Shown here: in pieces, positions 47,421-62,400 of the stretch
Layout of the letters: every line of letters begins with the position of its first letter
Numbering within the stretch: the first letter of the stretch is position 1
Notes under the pieces: model-generated
Seen by the model: only the letters and a program-made list of their open reading frames with translations
The model's database searches: none
Told to the model about the DNA's origin: nothing
NCBI RefSeq assembly: GCF_036588685.1
Contig: NC_086379.1
Location: 16,105,862-16,169,861, forward strand
Reading direction: 5' to 3'
DNA length: 64,000 bases
Origin: Mytilus trossulus
Lineage: Eukaryota; Mollusca; Bivalvia; Mytilida; Mytilidae
Made by a program: the position numbers and the translations under genes

Positions 47421-50400
47421 CTACAAAATAAATTTAAATTTAATATTACTTTTTTTAATCCTTTTATCATGGTGTTTTTATATACAGAGTATTACAGAAA
47501 CAACTAAAACATTTTAATCTTCATTGAGATTATTTTTATCAAAACAGACAGCATTTTTATTTAGGTACAGTATACTCCCTTATTTTTTCAATAAAAGAGA
47601 GAAGAGAGCAGTATTTAACCTCATCACTTAGATTTTCATCATATGGTACTCATACACAGGTCTATAATCAGCAGTATTTGCCCAACATTTATGTATTGCT
47701 TGTTGTGGTTTGTTAAATATTCAGTGAGAAAGATTTCTGCAATTTCAAGATGACATCAAAATTGGTCTAAGAACTAATAAAGAGTTGTTGCAAATACTAT
47801 TGAGCAAACAGAGCATTTCTCTCACTTTTGAGGTATCAGGTTTACAATCTTAATTTCATCATTATATTTCTGCATAATTATACGATAAAGTTTAAACACA
47901 GCCAAGAATAAACCCCTCTGTAGCATTGTTTTACAGACAGAACACCTATTTTGTGACTTTTGTGGCCTTCTCAGCTTTTTGTACATGCTTAATTAAGTGC
48001 TTGACTTTGTCCTTTATATTCCGTATTCATAGAACTAGTACACATTTTTGTTTAGGAACCAGCTCAGAAGCCCACCTCTGGGTGCAAGACTTTCTTTCTG
48101 TATTGAAGACTCATTGGTGGCCTTCAACTGTTTTCTACTCTCATGTTGGGTTATTGTCTCTTTGACACATTCCCCATTTCCATTCTCAATTTCATGTACT
48201 GTGAGTGAGTCCTGTTAATATTCAACCCCAAATTATTGCAACACAGTGAACTGTTTTAACCCATGGAATCAACACTTATATGTATATAATCTCACCCTGT
48301 GATTCATGGTAACACGTTCATACAGTTTGAACTTTGAAATCTCTGAGACTTCATCTAGACTAGGTAGTTTGCTGTACGAAGGTGGAATGTTTTTAGTTTG
48401 ATTATTTTGCTGCCTCTTTTCTGCCTGCCTTCGAAAGAATCTATTTCTTCTTCTCCTAAAAACATAACATGAAACTATTACTACAATGTACATAAAACAG
48501 TAGCTATTCAAAGTTCAATCTGATTAGGAAAACTTTTATATTTATGAAAAAAAATCATATACCATAAGGATGTAGTAAATTAAGATATAATATTTTAAAC
48601 AAAAGTTTAAAGTTTAGAAAATATGTGTTAATCCCTATTCAGTGTGCTGTATATGAGGATATTCTCAAGAAATACTGTTATTTAATAGCAATATCTCAAG
48701 CATAAGTCACTTTTATTCCCTATTGGTGATGATTAGCTCCTCATATATTCATGTTTTTATACAGCCCTAGATTTCAAATATTCTGCTCTGAGTGTTACTG
48801 ATAAAGGTTAATCCAGATCAGGTCTTTTTGATTCTATGATATTCATTAATATAAACTGTCCTAATGGGGTAAAAATCCATTCAAGTCAGAGTTAAAGGTG
48901 CCCTACAAAATTCCATATGTTTCACATGCTGATAGATCCAAAAGAGGTTACCATTGAAAGATGTAGTGATCTGATTAGTCTGCAGGGCCCTTATAAATGC
49001 ATAATTCAACTCAAATTAAGAATTTTTCCGAATGGACAGATTTTCAACATTTCCTACAATAAATTAGTACTATGATTGGATACCTTAACTTAAGTTGTTT
49101 TATGCATACGTACAGGCCCAGGTTTTAATATCAATTAAAATTTGACTGAAACCCCACTTTTCTAGGGAGGACATCCCTTTTCATAAATTTCTGGATAAAA
49201 CCAGAAAGAATCAAATATTCTATATAAAAAAAAAAGGCCATTGAAAAATCCAGAGCTCATTTTCAGTACACGATAACTAAGATGATCTCAGATGCTAACA
49301 CACCCATTCATAAAGAAATCCTACATTTTGACATTAAAACTTCAGATAGATGTCAATAGATTCAAAAGAATCTATATATTTACAGATATGCCCTATAGCA
49401 TAGCTGTCTGGAAAATTAAGTTTATATAGCAAAAGATTTCACAATATGTAAAATCATGAAGGTTAACCATACATTATTTTTCTTAAACATTATTATCCCT
49501 GACTGTTCTCTCTGAAAAGCGAGATTCTACATTTAATGAGGCTTTATTAAAAGCCATTAAACATTCTAATGTTCTACAGTGACATAAAAAAAAGGTCAAA
49601 TAATGAGGGCAATGGATATTTTAACTCAATCTTGAATGAATGTCCATTAGTATTTTTAAAAACTGCATTTATCTCTGACAAAAAAAAAGCCCCTTTACAA
49701 TGTCTACAATTCCTAATGTGTTGGTACACTCTCTGCCATTAATTATCTGGAAACGTTATATACCCCTCTAGACAACAGGGGTCATTATGCCTCTTTCAGG
49801 ATGCATTATGGGTACCTTGGGGAAAATTCTCAAACACCTTTTATCTTTCTTCATTATAATATTTTTTGGACCCATTGAGTCTGATTGTATGCATACCTGC
49901 AGCGCCAACAGTCACGTATTTGTGGGGGATATCCCCCATGGAGGCTCCCAAATTGAAATTTTGAAAAAATTGACAGGTATGTGTATGTATTTACAAATGA
50001 ACAAAGGGGAGATTCTTGATATGTTGGAGACAGTAACCCAATTACCCAAAAATCCATCCAGAGGTCAAAATGAAGTTCAGAGTCAAAATAAAATTTTCTA
50101 CAAAAAGATAATTGTTTTTACAATATGTCAATTTCATAGACAACAGGAGACATTATGTTTCTTTCCTAATGCATTACTGGTTCTTGGAAAATCAATCTAG
50201 AGGTCAAAATACAAATTTCTACAAACAATAATTGCCTATACTTAATACGACATATTTCAACATCTTAAATTGCTTAAGGGTGCAAAAGAATAATTTTAGC
50301 CAGAACAATTACATTATAAGTAAATATAAATGTCTTAAATACATTTTTCTCCTCATTACACCTATTTAAATGACCTTGAACCCCACCCTCTTGACCCTTC

Positions 50401-53400
50401 TGTATATAATATACCAGTACTTACTTGGCAAGTAGATATGAAGTGATGCAGATACAAACAAAGACTAAGATACCAATAACACCTAATGTCCTTGAACTCT
50501 CACCCTCTTGACTCCTGTGTTTATATTATACCAGTACTTACTTGGAAAGTAGATATGAAGTGATGCAGATACAAACAAAGACTAAGATACCAATAACACC
50601 TAATGACCTTGAACCCCCACCCTGGCCTTTACTCCTGTGTATATATAATAATTGTACTTACTTGGCAAGTAGATATGAAGCGATGCAGATACAAACAAAG
50701 ACTAAGATACCAATAACACCTAATGACCTTGAACCCCCATCCTGGCCTTGACCCCTGTGTATATATCATACCAGTACTTACTTGGAAAGTAGATATGAAG
50801 GGATGCAGATAAAAACAAAGACTAAGATACCAATAACACCTAATGTCCTTGAACTCTCACCCTCTTGACTCCTGTGTTTATATTATACCAGTACTTACTT
50901 GGCAAGTAGATATGAAGTGATGCAGATACAAACAAAGACTAAGATACCAATAACACCTAATGACCTTGAACCCCCACCCTGGCCTTGACTCCTGTGTATA
51001 TATAATAGTTGTACTTACTTGGCAAGTAGATATGAAGCGATGCAGATACAAACAAAGACTAAGATACCAATAACAATACCAATTATAGTTAATCTGCGAT
51101 CGTTCTCCAAAGCTTTCTGGTCTGAAATAGAAATGAATACTTTGTACTCTCTTTTCAAGATCAACTCCAGTATTTTTTTAAATAATTCTATACAAAGCAA
51201 GTTATATATATTTTTTTTAAAATACTATCAATATTTTGGCCTTTTCTTTTTTTTTTATCATATCCAAATATCACAATTACATGTTTTATTTTATAATCTA
51301 TTACAATGTATTACTGTAATAATTGGGTTTTTTGTTTTAGATAATGTTCAATGCTTGTTTTTAAACAGGTCCTCTATCTATGATCTCTAATGCTTTTCCA
51401 TTTATATGATTATAAATATACTGTCTAATTCATTATTTGAAAAATTGAATACATTTTATTATGTCAGAATTAGAAGACTTCAAGAGTTTTTCCAAATTTT
51501 GCTTCTATAATATGTACAAGATTTATAGAAATTCAAATAAACAAGAATTATTTAAAAAAAAAAAAAAAAACTTAATTTATTCTCTTTTCATTATTTTATT
51601 TTATTATATTTTATCATAAAAAATTCAAAATTTTGAGAATTAACAGAACTTATCATTCAAAGATTTTATCGTTTTCTTTATGTACAATTTGCTGACAGGT
51701 TTGATCTTCATTTACACATATTTTTACATACTAATCTTTTTAATGTGCTTGATAAATTTCATTCAATCTAATTTTTGCACACAAGCGCTACTAAATCAAA
51801 GCAATGTTTAACATTTCAACTTTTCCTTCACCTGGTTTTCTGTTCACCTGTTTTTTGTGCAGTTATAAAGTGATACAAGGAACACAATATGTATACACCA
51901 ACAACATAAAGATGATACTGTATAATAGCTCACACAGATTACAAAAAGATGGATAGAAATGGGAAAATATTTGAACCATAAGTGTCCCTTCGAATCTCCA
52001 GTGTACCACGTTAACACAAGATATTGGTAAAAGTTGAAAAGTTTCTATGGAAACAAAAGTTATATATATATGAGAGAGGTTTTCTGATTATATATACAGA
52101 TATAATAAGATATTAATTTAATATCAATGATTTCACCTTCTGTGGTAAAGTGTTGACGACAATGATCTTTGGTATTGGTAACTACAAACTATTAAATTAT
52201 TAAATTAAACCTTAAATACTTTGACAATGAACACTGAAGTCATATCACATCGACTTTAACAGGATGAATGAGTTTTATTTCAACTTAATTCATTTCATTT
52301 TAACATCTACTCAACCAAATTTTTAAATTATTAAATCCTACTAAATCTCAATTATTAGGGAAAGTTTTTGGAGTAAAATAACCCTGAAATCAACATTTGA
52401 AAATCAGAACCCCTCTTTGATAATTGGATTGCTAAAGCTTGCCTACAACAGTTTTCACTTGCCTTACTTATACTGGACTCCAACATGTACCAAATTTAAG
52501 ATTGTGGTGTAAATTCTCTTTTCTTATCTCTTGAATATGTTTTTATTTTTAATTTACCTTTATATATATGTGTTGATGAAAGTTGTATTTGATAAAGATT
52601 GTCCTGTGCTGATGCCCACCCAAGTTAAATTGATGTTCATGGAATTTTTTCCAACCTCAAACTTATTTTCTAATTTAGGAGTTAAATTAAATTAATCAAT
52701 TATAATCCTGCATAGGTTGCACGCTTTTTTAATTAAAACTTCTCTTTTGACACAAGAACATAATTTGTCTGTTTCCTCTTGCTCTTGAAATTAACTGACC
52801 TTCTAAAAATGCACAACTGCACATGTTTTGAATTAAATCTTAGTTTATTTTAGTCCATCCCAATATACTCTAGAATAGATTAGTCATTGACAAACTTAGA
52901 AAAGAAAAAAATCGCCAAATTAAATCTTGTCTGAATTTAAAATTGGAGTTCTACTACTATTTGAAGTAATTTAGTCTATTCTACTAATCCTAACAAAATG
53001 AAAAGATTTTTATTGACAACCTTCCCCAAATATAAAATAGTCAGAGTTCATGGTTTGCCATAGGATACCCCAAACATGTTCTAGTAATAAAAAAACCAGA
53101 TGGTGCACAACTACATTTACAATGAGGTCTGTAGATTCTGCACTGACAGACAGACAGGAGAATTCAATGCATCTCCACACACATCTATGTCAGGAAGACA
53201 TAAAAATTGAAATGTGATATTCCATCTCTGTAATTTCAAAGTTTATTTTAATTTAAAATTATAAGATTTGTTTATGATCCCTGTTTAATTCAAATCTATG
53301 TTTAATTCCTTGCCATATGTATAATATACCTACTGGATGCTACTTTGCCAAAAATCAATTTCCTGTACTCGCATCGGTCCCCTTGGTGCGTGGCGGGACA

Positions 53401-56400
53401 CCTATCAGGTGGGAGATAAAAAGTTCAGATATTAAATAAAAACCAATCAAAATCAAGAAGAATGAGAAAAGGTTTTATTATTAAGTCCAGAAATTATGGC
53501 TGTTGTTCATTTTTCTTTCTCCCACATTTTTTTTAAACAATATGGTCTGAAACTTTTCAACCCAAAGTGCAACAAACACCATTCATATTCCTGAACTTCA
53601 TAACAAAAGTGCATTAATACAGTGCAGACATCTGGCAAGAGTAATATGCAAACATAAGCAATATAATTATTAATACCAATTCTACAAATTTAGATGTAAA
53701 ATACCTGTCCACTCAAGAAAACTTGCATTTGGCTTTGTTCTAATTTTTCTTTCTGTTATTAAACAGTTTTGTTTTTAAAAAATATTTCTTAAAAATCTTT
53801 TCCTTTTTAGAAATCTTGAACTTCATCCAAAAAATCTTTTTGAAATCTTGAACTCCATCTAAATATTTTAGAATTGGTATTATGTGATAGGTGCTGGGAT
53901 ATTATAGTGGTCCTCTGTCTGTAAGCTTTCCAGTCGGCGCTTATCTGCATTCAAGTTCATTAGCTATTGTTTTAGTTCAACTTAACAAAACATGCATGTT
54001 GAATTTCCATTAAAGAACTTAATTGCCACAGCTTATATTTTAGAAGCTATCTTCCTGGGACTAATTATCTAAAAATAACTGGTTTCTTAAATCGAGAAAT
54101 AAACTGGTCTCTTAAATCACCAATATAAACTGGTCTTTCAAATCAAGACTGACTCAGAGAAATAAGGGTACAGTAGTTTTAACTATTGAAATAACATTGA
54201 TATTTCACACTAGTTTTTTTTTTAAATTTCAACAGTATATTCATTATGCATTTTTTTCAACAAACTATCTTTGCTGGTTTTATGACATTACAGTTTAATT
54301 CAATATGTCTAAATGTATTTTCCGTAAAATAAAACAATTTTATGATCTACTTCACTTTCACATTCATACATTTTAATTTGTCCATTAAATTTTCATAAAA
54401 TTTCATGCTAATGCAGTCATTCAAACAATTTTAGGAGGTAAAATGCATACAAAATTTCAAATTTCAACTCTGTCAATCAAGCTTGAATTATTAGTATTGG
54501 GAAATTTTATACTTTTTCATGCTTTTAATTTGTATTTTCATGCAAACTGCATATGAAAATCTGATTTAACAGGCAAGGGTTAATTTTGGTTATATGACGG
54601 CATTTCAAAATTAAATAAATTGGTTCTTGATTATTCCTTTTATACATTTAAAACTGAACTAGAATTTTCATCAGATGTATTAAAATTTGTAAAAAAATGA
54701 TTAATTGAGAGAATTAATTCCTTATTATACCACTTTAAACCACTAAAATAATATAAACATCATCCTATCACAAAATATATAAAATAAAAAAAAATATGAA
54801 CAATTTTGAAAATAATGCATGCCATGCTAAAGAAAACCATAGCAACAGGGTGAACTTGAATGCTAAAACTGTAGGGTATCCTACCCCAGTCCTCTATTGC
54901 TGGAATGTTCTTTGGTAGCCTCCTCTGCTCACATCTCTCACCTGTGTGCGTATCCGGGCAGCTAAAAACCAGTGGACAAATCATAGAAATAACATTCTTC
55001 AACTTGTAAAGTCACAAACAAATCTGGTACTAAATGGTTTTTATTTTTTACTACATAAGGATGATGAATGCATGTTTTTTATTGCTGTGGATTCATTGTT
55101 ATTTGTGGGATAACAATTTTTGTGGATTCCATATACCGGTTTGTTAATCACAAATTTACATTATCGCAGACTGTACATTTTTATACAATGTATATATATC
55201 ATTTCAAGTACTGATTTTACATTTTCATAAAACTTATGTGCAACTTTCTGATTGAGTACTACAATTTGATTTTCATTATGATTAGAATGTTTATCTAATT
55301 TATTGACTTCTATAAAATGTTTTTAGATAAAGTTCTTATTAAAATTTAAATAAAAAGAAAATAATGAAAAAATAACCACTAAATCAAAAATTCCTATCTT
55401 TGAACTATTTAGAAGACATAGTAAACCTATATATCTTATATTATCTAAAATGATATGATGTTTGCCTCCCAACAGCATGATAAGATATGACTTCTTAGCA
55501 CTTGTTAGAATATGATAAATAGCTTTCCCTTCTGTTAAGAATAAAATTAGTTAGCATTATATAAAATAGACAGCAACCTAAACACCACAATTCACATCTT
55601 TAGAGGTCAATCCATTAAGACAATCTGATTTATTTTCAGAGAGGGAGCCAGCCATAAAAGGGGGATTCCCAACCCAGGATAAAGGATTCAAATGCATTGA
55701 TCGTCATAAAAAGGAGAGGGGGTTCTAACATTGATGGTAAATTTGCAGACATATAAACAGATTCTATCTGATATTATTCCAACTATAAGAATCATGTAAA
55801 GAACTGCACATAGAGATTGACAAAAGAGACCTTATAAATTTGTTAACCTCTCAGGGTACCTTGTTATGCCTTTATTTATGGCTTGCTGTCTCATCACCTG
55901 TTTCTTATCTTAATTATAGTAATTTCACAGTAAATTAAAAAAAAAAATGATAATACAGTAAATCACAACAGTAATGATGGTATTATTTTTTTTTCAAATA
56001 AGATATAAATATCTTCAAAAATATCACATGCAAATATAAAATTTTTACAAAACTGGGTCTGAATTTACAACAAAACTTATTTTTGAAATATAAACTGAAA
56101 CCGTTTATACCTACATGTATATACAAATGCATGCTTTGGAATTTATTTTAAAATATCTGATTCTTCAGATTAGTATGTTTCTTTGCAATAAAATTATACT
56201 GCTTTTCATTTTATAACTTCCTTATTAGGATTAATCAATTTATTCCTGGGTTAGTGAGTATTAACCGATTTACGGCTTTATAGGCAAAATGTGACTTTAT
56301 TTCTAAACAAATGAAATAGATAAAACGTTAATTATCAAGGCATTTTTTTTATATAAATAAGGCTGTTAGTTTTCTCGTTTGAATTGTTTTACATTGTCTT

Positions 56401-59400
56401 ATCAGGGCCTTTTATAGCTGACTATGCGATATGGGCTTTGCTCATTGTTGAAGGCCTTAGAGTGACCTATAGTTTTTAATGTCTGTGTCATTTTGGTCTC
56501 TTGTGGACAGTTGTCTCATTTGCAATCATACCTCATCTTCTTTTCTTAAAGCAACTTTTTAAAACATAAAAATTGGGAACTCATATCGTCAACTGGTTAC
56601 ATTGGGTAGCAGATAATCTTATTTAGCATGTTGTGTCAATTTTTTTATGTTTATCGTTGGTACCTATTGAATTTTTTTAATGTCCCTTATGTTTTTATCA
56701 AAATTCAACACTTTAAAATTAGCATACATGATACGATCACTCCCACCATCATGAATTAAAATAAATTCACAGTCTTGTTCATAACTTTGTTTTGTTACAT
56801 TTACCCTAGGCTTACCATATATGATTGTTTTGATGTATGATTACATATATGTGTAAACTGAGGAGTTTTACAACAACTATAACCTCCCCTACCAAAGTAT
56901 GAGATATTCTGCCGTATTATGAGTTATTCAAAAAGGTTTTAAACCGACAAGTTTTGCACTAATCCTTATTCCTTTCGCCTCTGGGCTACAAGACTGCCAA
57001 TATATGAAATATTCTGGCATTTTATGAATTATTCAAAAAGGTTTAAAACCAGGATATGATTTTCATCTGAATTTTTTTTTCTATAAAAATTGGATTTCTT
57101 ATAAGATATAAGTAGAAAGAAAAGACCATTTTGTCAGTTATGACAGACTTGGATGTGTAGGGAAACATAAATAAAATATCCTGTTTATACAAATAGACAA
57201 TGATCATGCAATACAATGAATTATCTTACACACAACAGTTTTTGGTTATATTTTCTAACGAATCTCCTCTCTCAATAGAATTCCTGATAGTAAGCATTGA
57301 AAAAAATGAACAACTTCTTTAATAAAATATCTGTATCATTTTGGCTCGGAATTGCCAAAAAAAATCACTTTTTTTCATTTTTGTTGGGTTTTTTTTTAGA
57401 GGGGGGGGGGGTGAAATTGCTGGCTTTTTGGGGGTAGAACAATTGTCCTTACTCTTTCATACTTGATGAATCTGTAACAGTGAGTCAATCTAATTGTGTA
57501 AAATTTCAAGTCTACCTTTTATTACTTTCAACCTTTAATACTGCTGACATGTGACAAGTCAGTAACAGAACAGAAAGACAGAATTTTCACTTTCCAAGAA
57601 AATTTGTCTGATCTTAAAAGTAGTTACATCATAGAAACCTTCTTAATGCGTCTGCCTAACAAAATAATATCCCTCTGATGGACAAATAAGAAAACTGGTA
57701 TTCATATTACAGATCCTGACCTCTCCCATTATTGGATTAGCGCTTCAGAATTGCTATAGTGAGTCTGACAGGTGACGGAAACATTCTATAACTTCTTCAA
57801 ATACAAAATATTATTGACTAACTATAAGACATTTACAAAATCCCCCGCCAGAGAGGATTTTACGTAAACCGAATATCCTGGACTGATTCCAATAATAAAG
57901 AGGTTGTAGACAGCATCTGTTTTATACGATTTCAAACATCAATAAAACTCTACCCAATAACTTAGTTGTATTGATATATAAACTCTATCAGAGCCAAGAA
58001 AATTGGCCAATTTGTTGAAAACGTTGAATAGTAAACAGAGTGTTACAGAAATGATTAACAGTATGATGATAATAGGGGTTTGATAAGAATAAGATTGTGA
58101 TCAATATCTCGTATAACTATCTGTAAGGCCTTTTTACTAATAATGCTTTTGATTTAATTAAAATTGTAAAGAAATCTACAGTTTCCTGTCAAAAACATCT
58201 TTGGGGGATTTTCTCTTCTGAAACATTGAAGCTTTCTGTGGGTAGATGCACTGACTTTAAGGATAATTAATTTAGATCAGCTGTAGCTAATACAAGTTTT
58301 AATCAAAGTCCTCTGTTCAATTTTTATTTTCACTCCCTTTCATGACAAACAACAAACTTAAATACGTAAGTTTCAAAGTGCGAATTGTTAAAAAGACAGT
58401 TATTACCAATTTAAACATTTTTTTCAAAAACCCACTCTTACCACAAGATGATGATCTGTAAACCGTACATTAGCAATCAAAGAATGAACTATAGAAGTAC
58501 TTTTGTCTCAGATGAGATCTATTATGTTCATACAGTTTAAAAGATTCATTTACAAGTGAAACAATATAAACATAAGGATAATGGTATGATTAACTAATGG
58601 CACAACTATCCACCATAGTTCAAATCAGGTGGATATAAGCAATTATAGTTCAATGTACAGTCTTAAAAAAATAGGGGATACTAATATGCAGGGGCAGATC
58701 CAGCCATTTTAAAAAGAGGGGTTTCCCAATCCAGAGTAAAAGGGGGGGGTTCCAACTATATGCTCCTATTCAAATGCATAGATCGTCCAAAAAAAGGGGG
58801 TTCCAACCCCTGTTTTCTCCCCCTCCCTGAATCCGCCCATGATATAAAAGAAATCATTGAAATACAGTCAGTATTTTAGGAGGAGTTATGTCCCATGTTG
58901 AAGATGTTCTAGGAGGAGTTATGTCCCATGTTGAAAATGGTGTCAAGGACAATCAATTTACTAAGGACACTAAAAAAATAGTTTGTATTCAAAAATAAGA
59001 ATTAAAATATTGCACAATGGCTTTAATAAGACAAAAAAAAGGTTCAAGGTTTCACTCAATTCAAGTCAGAATTTAGGAAAAGATCAGAATAAAAAGTGCA
59101 TGAAAGTATGAAAGACTATAACGATTGTATGTTCAAAACACGGATGTATAAAAATTCACTAATAAATTTGATTAGGCAGAATTGAATTTTATCTAAGATG
59201 AAGTAACCAATAGTAATATTGATTTCGATACCACAAAACTGTGAATGAATTGACCAATTAACCAACTGTTTTATGGTTTTAATTGTACACAATGTAATGA
59301 AAAATCCTATAAAACAGAAAACTTCTACTGTTTTTTTAAATGTCTAATTTCAAACCACAAAACCACATTGTGTGCTATGTAGCGATGAAAATTGTCATCC

Positions 59401-62400
59401 AAAGCTAGGAAAATTCCTAAAAACTTAAAAATAAAAAATACCCATGTTTAATGCTATGACTTCAAAACACCATTTACAAGTTAATCTACCTATTGTGTCT
59501 CAAGAATTTAAAGACTACCTTATAAACAGACCCAGACTACAAAACTAGTACAAAATACAGTCAATAAATAATATACCATCTGACAGAAAAATATCATCCA
59601 AATGTAATCATTTATGCTCAAAAGCAGGATTAGTTTGCACTGATAAGCAATAATTGGCTGTACATAGCAATGGTTTTAGGGTAGATAAATTGTAATGGAT
59701 AGGAAAGCATGAAAGTTTTATTGATAAAGGTATAAAAGCTGCATATGTCTAGGTTTTGTTTATTGGCTAGCTTTGTCACTTAACACAGACACAACAATAT
59801 GATCAATAGACGAGGAGCAATGGTAATTAGGTGATCATGATTATACTAACTATCAGAAAGTCATGGATGCCACATCAGAATATTAGAATTTCAAGAGTTA
59901 CGAATCAAAAATTGAATCAAAACCCACAAAAAATGAGAGAAAAAACCTGCATGAATCACAACTGAGCTCTCATGAAAGCCAAAGTTTTATCTTAACATAA
60001 CTTTTTCAAATTTTTTTTCAAAAAAAATTTTTAAGATTATATTAAAAGATAATCCAAAAAAAATAGGAATCTGTTAACATAATTTTATCAGTTCTAATCC
60101 AGAATGTTTTAATTTCAACAGAAATCATCAATTTTACAGCTTATAAAAAGTTTTTATCATTAAACTCTTTAATTAAGATATTGGTGCAAATACACTTACC
60201 GGCATCTTGGTATCCCTAAATCTGCAATGATTTCGCATGTACCTCCATTAAAACATCTGCCATCATGTTTTGGTGGACATTTATAAAATAATGTTGGTGT
60301 CACTGAAAGTACATAACAACACAGTTCTTTTTATTGTTGTTGAATAAGCATATATATATTCGAGTTTGGTCAACTCGAGAGTAGCCAGTTTTAATTGTAA
60401 CATATTATATGTTATTATTATATTTAACTTTGAGCAGCATATACCGAGTATGCTACAACTCTACAGCCGTAAAGCACTCCACTTAATTAAGTATTGAAGC
60501 TTTGCTTGACTGGGCAACAATAGACCACCCTTATCTTGACTCTGGAGGAAAAGGAAAAACTTTGGTTGACCGCTCTAACGACTATAGTTAAGCTCATGTT
60601 CATGAGGCTGTGCCTAGTTGGAACCTTATCAGTAATTTTCTTCAGATAAATCTTAGCTTTTTGCATGTAGAGTTTTGTATTGATGACTGATCAATGGTAG
60701 TCTGAGTTATTCACAATTTTTCTTGACTCATGGTGAACCAGCATTTGTCAAACATTTTAGAGACTTGTTCTTTGTTTAAGGCCATAAGACATGTTTGCAT
60801 TTTACACCTAGCATCAGACTTGTGCATCAGACATTTGTTCTTATTCTGTGCAAATTAATCAAAAAGAAATGGCTATCAGTATATAAATGTTATGAAAGTC
60901 TGACAATTTCAAGTTTTTGGTTATTTAAAGACTCATACCGGTAATTTCACACTGCCCTGTCAATGAATAAATTAATATAAGCACATTTAAAATTCCAACA
61001 ATGTTCCTAAATTGAGATACACGGTCTTCCTTTTAAACATGATTAAGAAACATACTTTAGTCATTACTTAAAAATAATGATAAATTAGCCCTTAAGTCAA
61101 TCCCCACCCAATAGGAAAATAAAAGAGTCAAAACAAAGATGCTTTATTTCAATTTTTCTAGCCATCAGATTTGTGTCTGCTTATCTATATATTTAATAAA
61201 GAAGGTAAATTTGACATTTTAATTCACCTTGAGTCAACATTCAATAAAACTGAATGAATAGTTTAAATATGTAAAGTAACACTCGGGTAGGCGGAAGCAT
61301 ATAGTACTCTGCATTCTAAATGACACCCCCGCCCGCAAAATATTCAACAGACTTTTATTTTTATAACATTAAAAACTAAAAATAAGTTCATATAAAAGTC
61401 GTAACTTGCTCATGTTACCATAAACTGATTCACAGCACAGGTATTCAAACGCTGGTTCAATAATTTCCAGGTTTAACATTTTATGTATCAATTTTTAGTC
61501 CAAGATAAACAATTTCTGTTTTAAAGGTTTAATGTATCACTCTTTTAAGTCCAATATAAACAGGTTAAGATATTTTTAATATTTTTCATCTTAAATTTAC
61601 GTATCTATTTTTTTTTTAAATTTCATTATTTAAATTTTAGGTCTGTTATTTCTATTTTTACCTATTTTTTTTATTTTTTTTTATTTTTTTTTTTATCTTT
61701 TTCCACCTTTTAATTCATTTTCCTAGCAATTTCATAACAATAAACAATTTAAATGGGAAAAAGCCTCAAATTACTTTTGACTAATAATTTGAAAAACAAT
61801 TAAAATGAAAATGATCTTAGTATTTTATGCGTTTAAGAGAATTTATTTGCATGTTAACATGCAACAATGCTGCTTAAAGTTGACTGAATTATATATAATC
61901 TATAAAAATCTACAAAAATCTGCAGTAGTAGATATGTGATCACTTTAGGAACATTAAAAATAAAATTCCCTCTAAAACTCATTCATGCCCACCGTAACAT
62001 TACATAAATCCAATTTCAGGTATTACCATTTTGGTCAGTGGTCCAAACCTGTGAATGAATAATGCCAACTACCAATGTTTATAAACAATAGTATGTTTGC
62101 CAATTCTAAATAATAATATGTTATTGATTCTGTAATTAGAGATCCCCTTTTAAGTAGGCTTTCTTAGGATAATTGTGTTAAGCATATTTCTTTTGATACC
62201 ATCAGTTATTCTTCACTAAAAATTGATTAAAATGCCGATTTTTCACTGTAAACATTCTCTGTGCGGACAAAAGACGATTTTGTTCGGTCCTTAGAACCAG
62301 ACTCTACAATTGACAAAGGGAAGTAATTTGTTGAAAAACTGTGAAATAACGGATTCAAATCAGTAATTGGCAAATGGACTATTGACAGCTAACTCTGCTG

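Larger units (their letters stand above)
54962..60199 (-). other. EGF-ligand intron 2 (splits the EGF domain)
   Basis: About 5.2 kb. Holds 'ggcggatcc'-type repeats (55641-55729, 58688-58839), a mussel repeat (56347-56545), a diverged duplication of 'atgagatattctg..ttatgagttattcaaaaaggtt' (56895-57055), a run of 13 G near 57399 and two tandem copies of 'aggaggagttatgtcccatg' (58878-58940). No exon is seen. Confidence 0.6.

Noticed and set aside
49787..50200. 137-aa plus-strand ORF
   Set aside because: It lies in intron 4 of the EGF-ligand gene, has no recognisable domain, and overlaps a repetitive segment; no splice or promoter evidence.
50542..50751. 69-aa plus-strand ORF with internally repeated sequence
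   Set aside because: It is the antisense reading of the tandem transmembrane-exon copies; unit lengths divisible by three keep it open.
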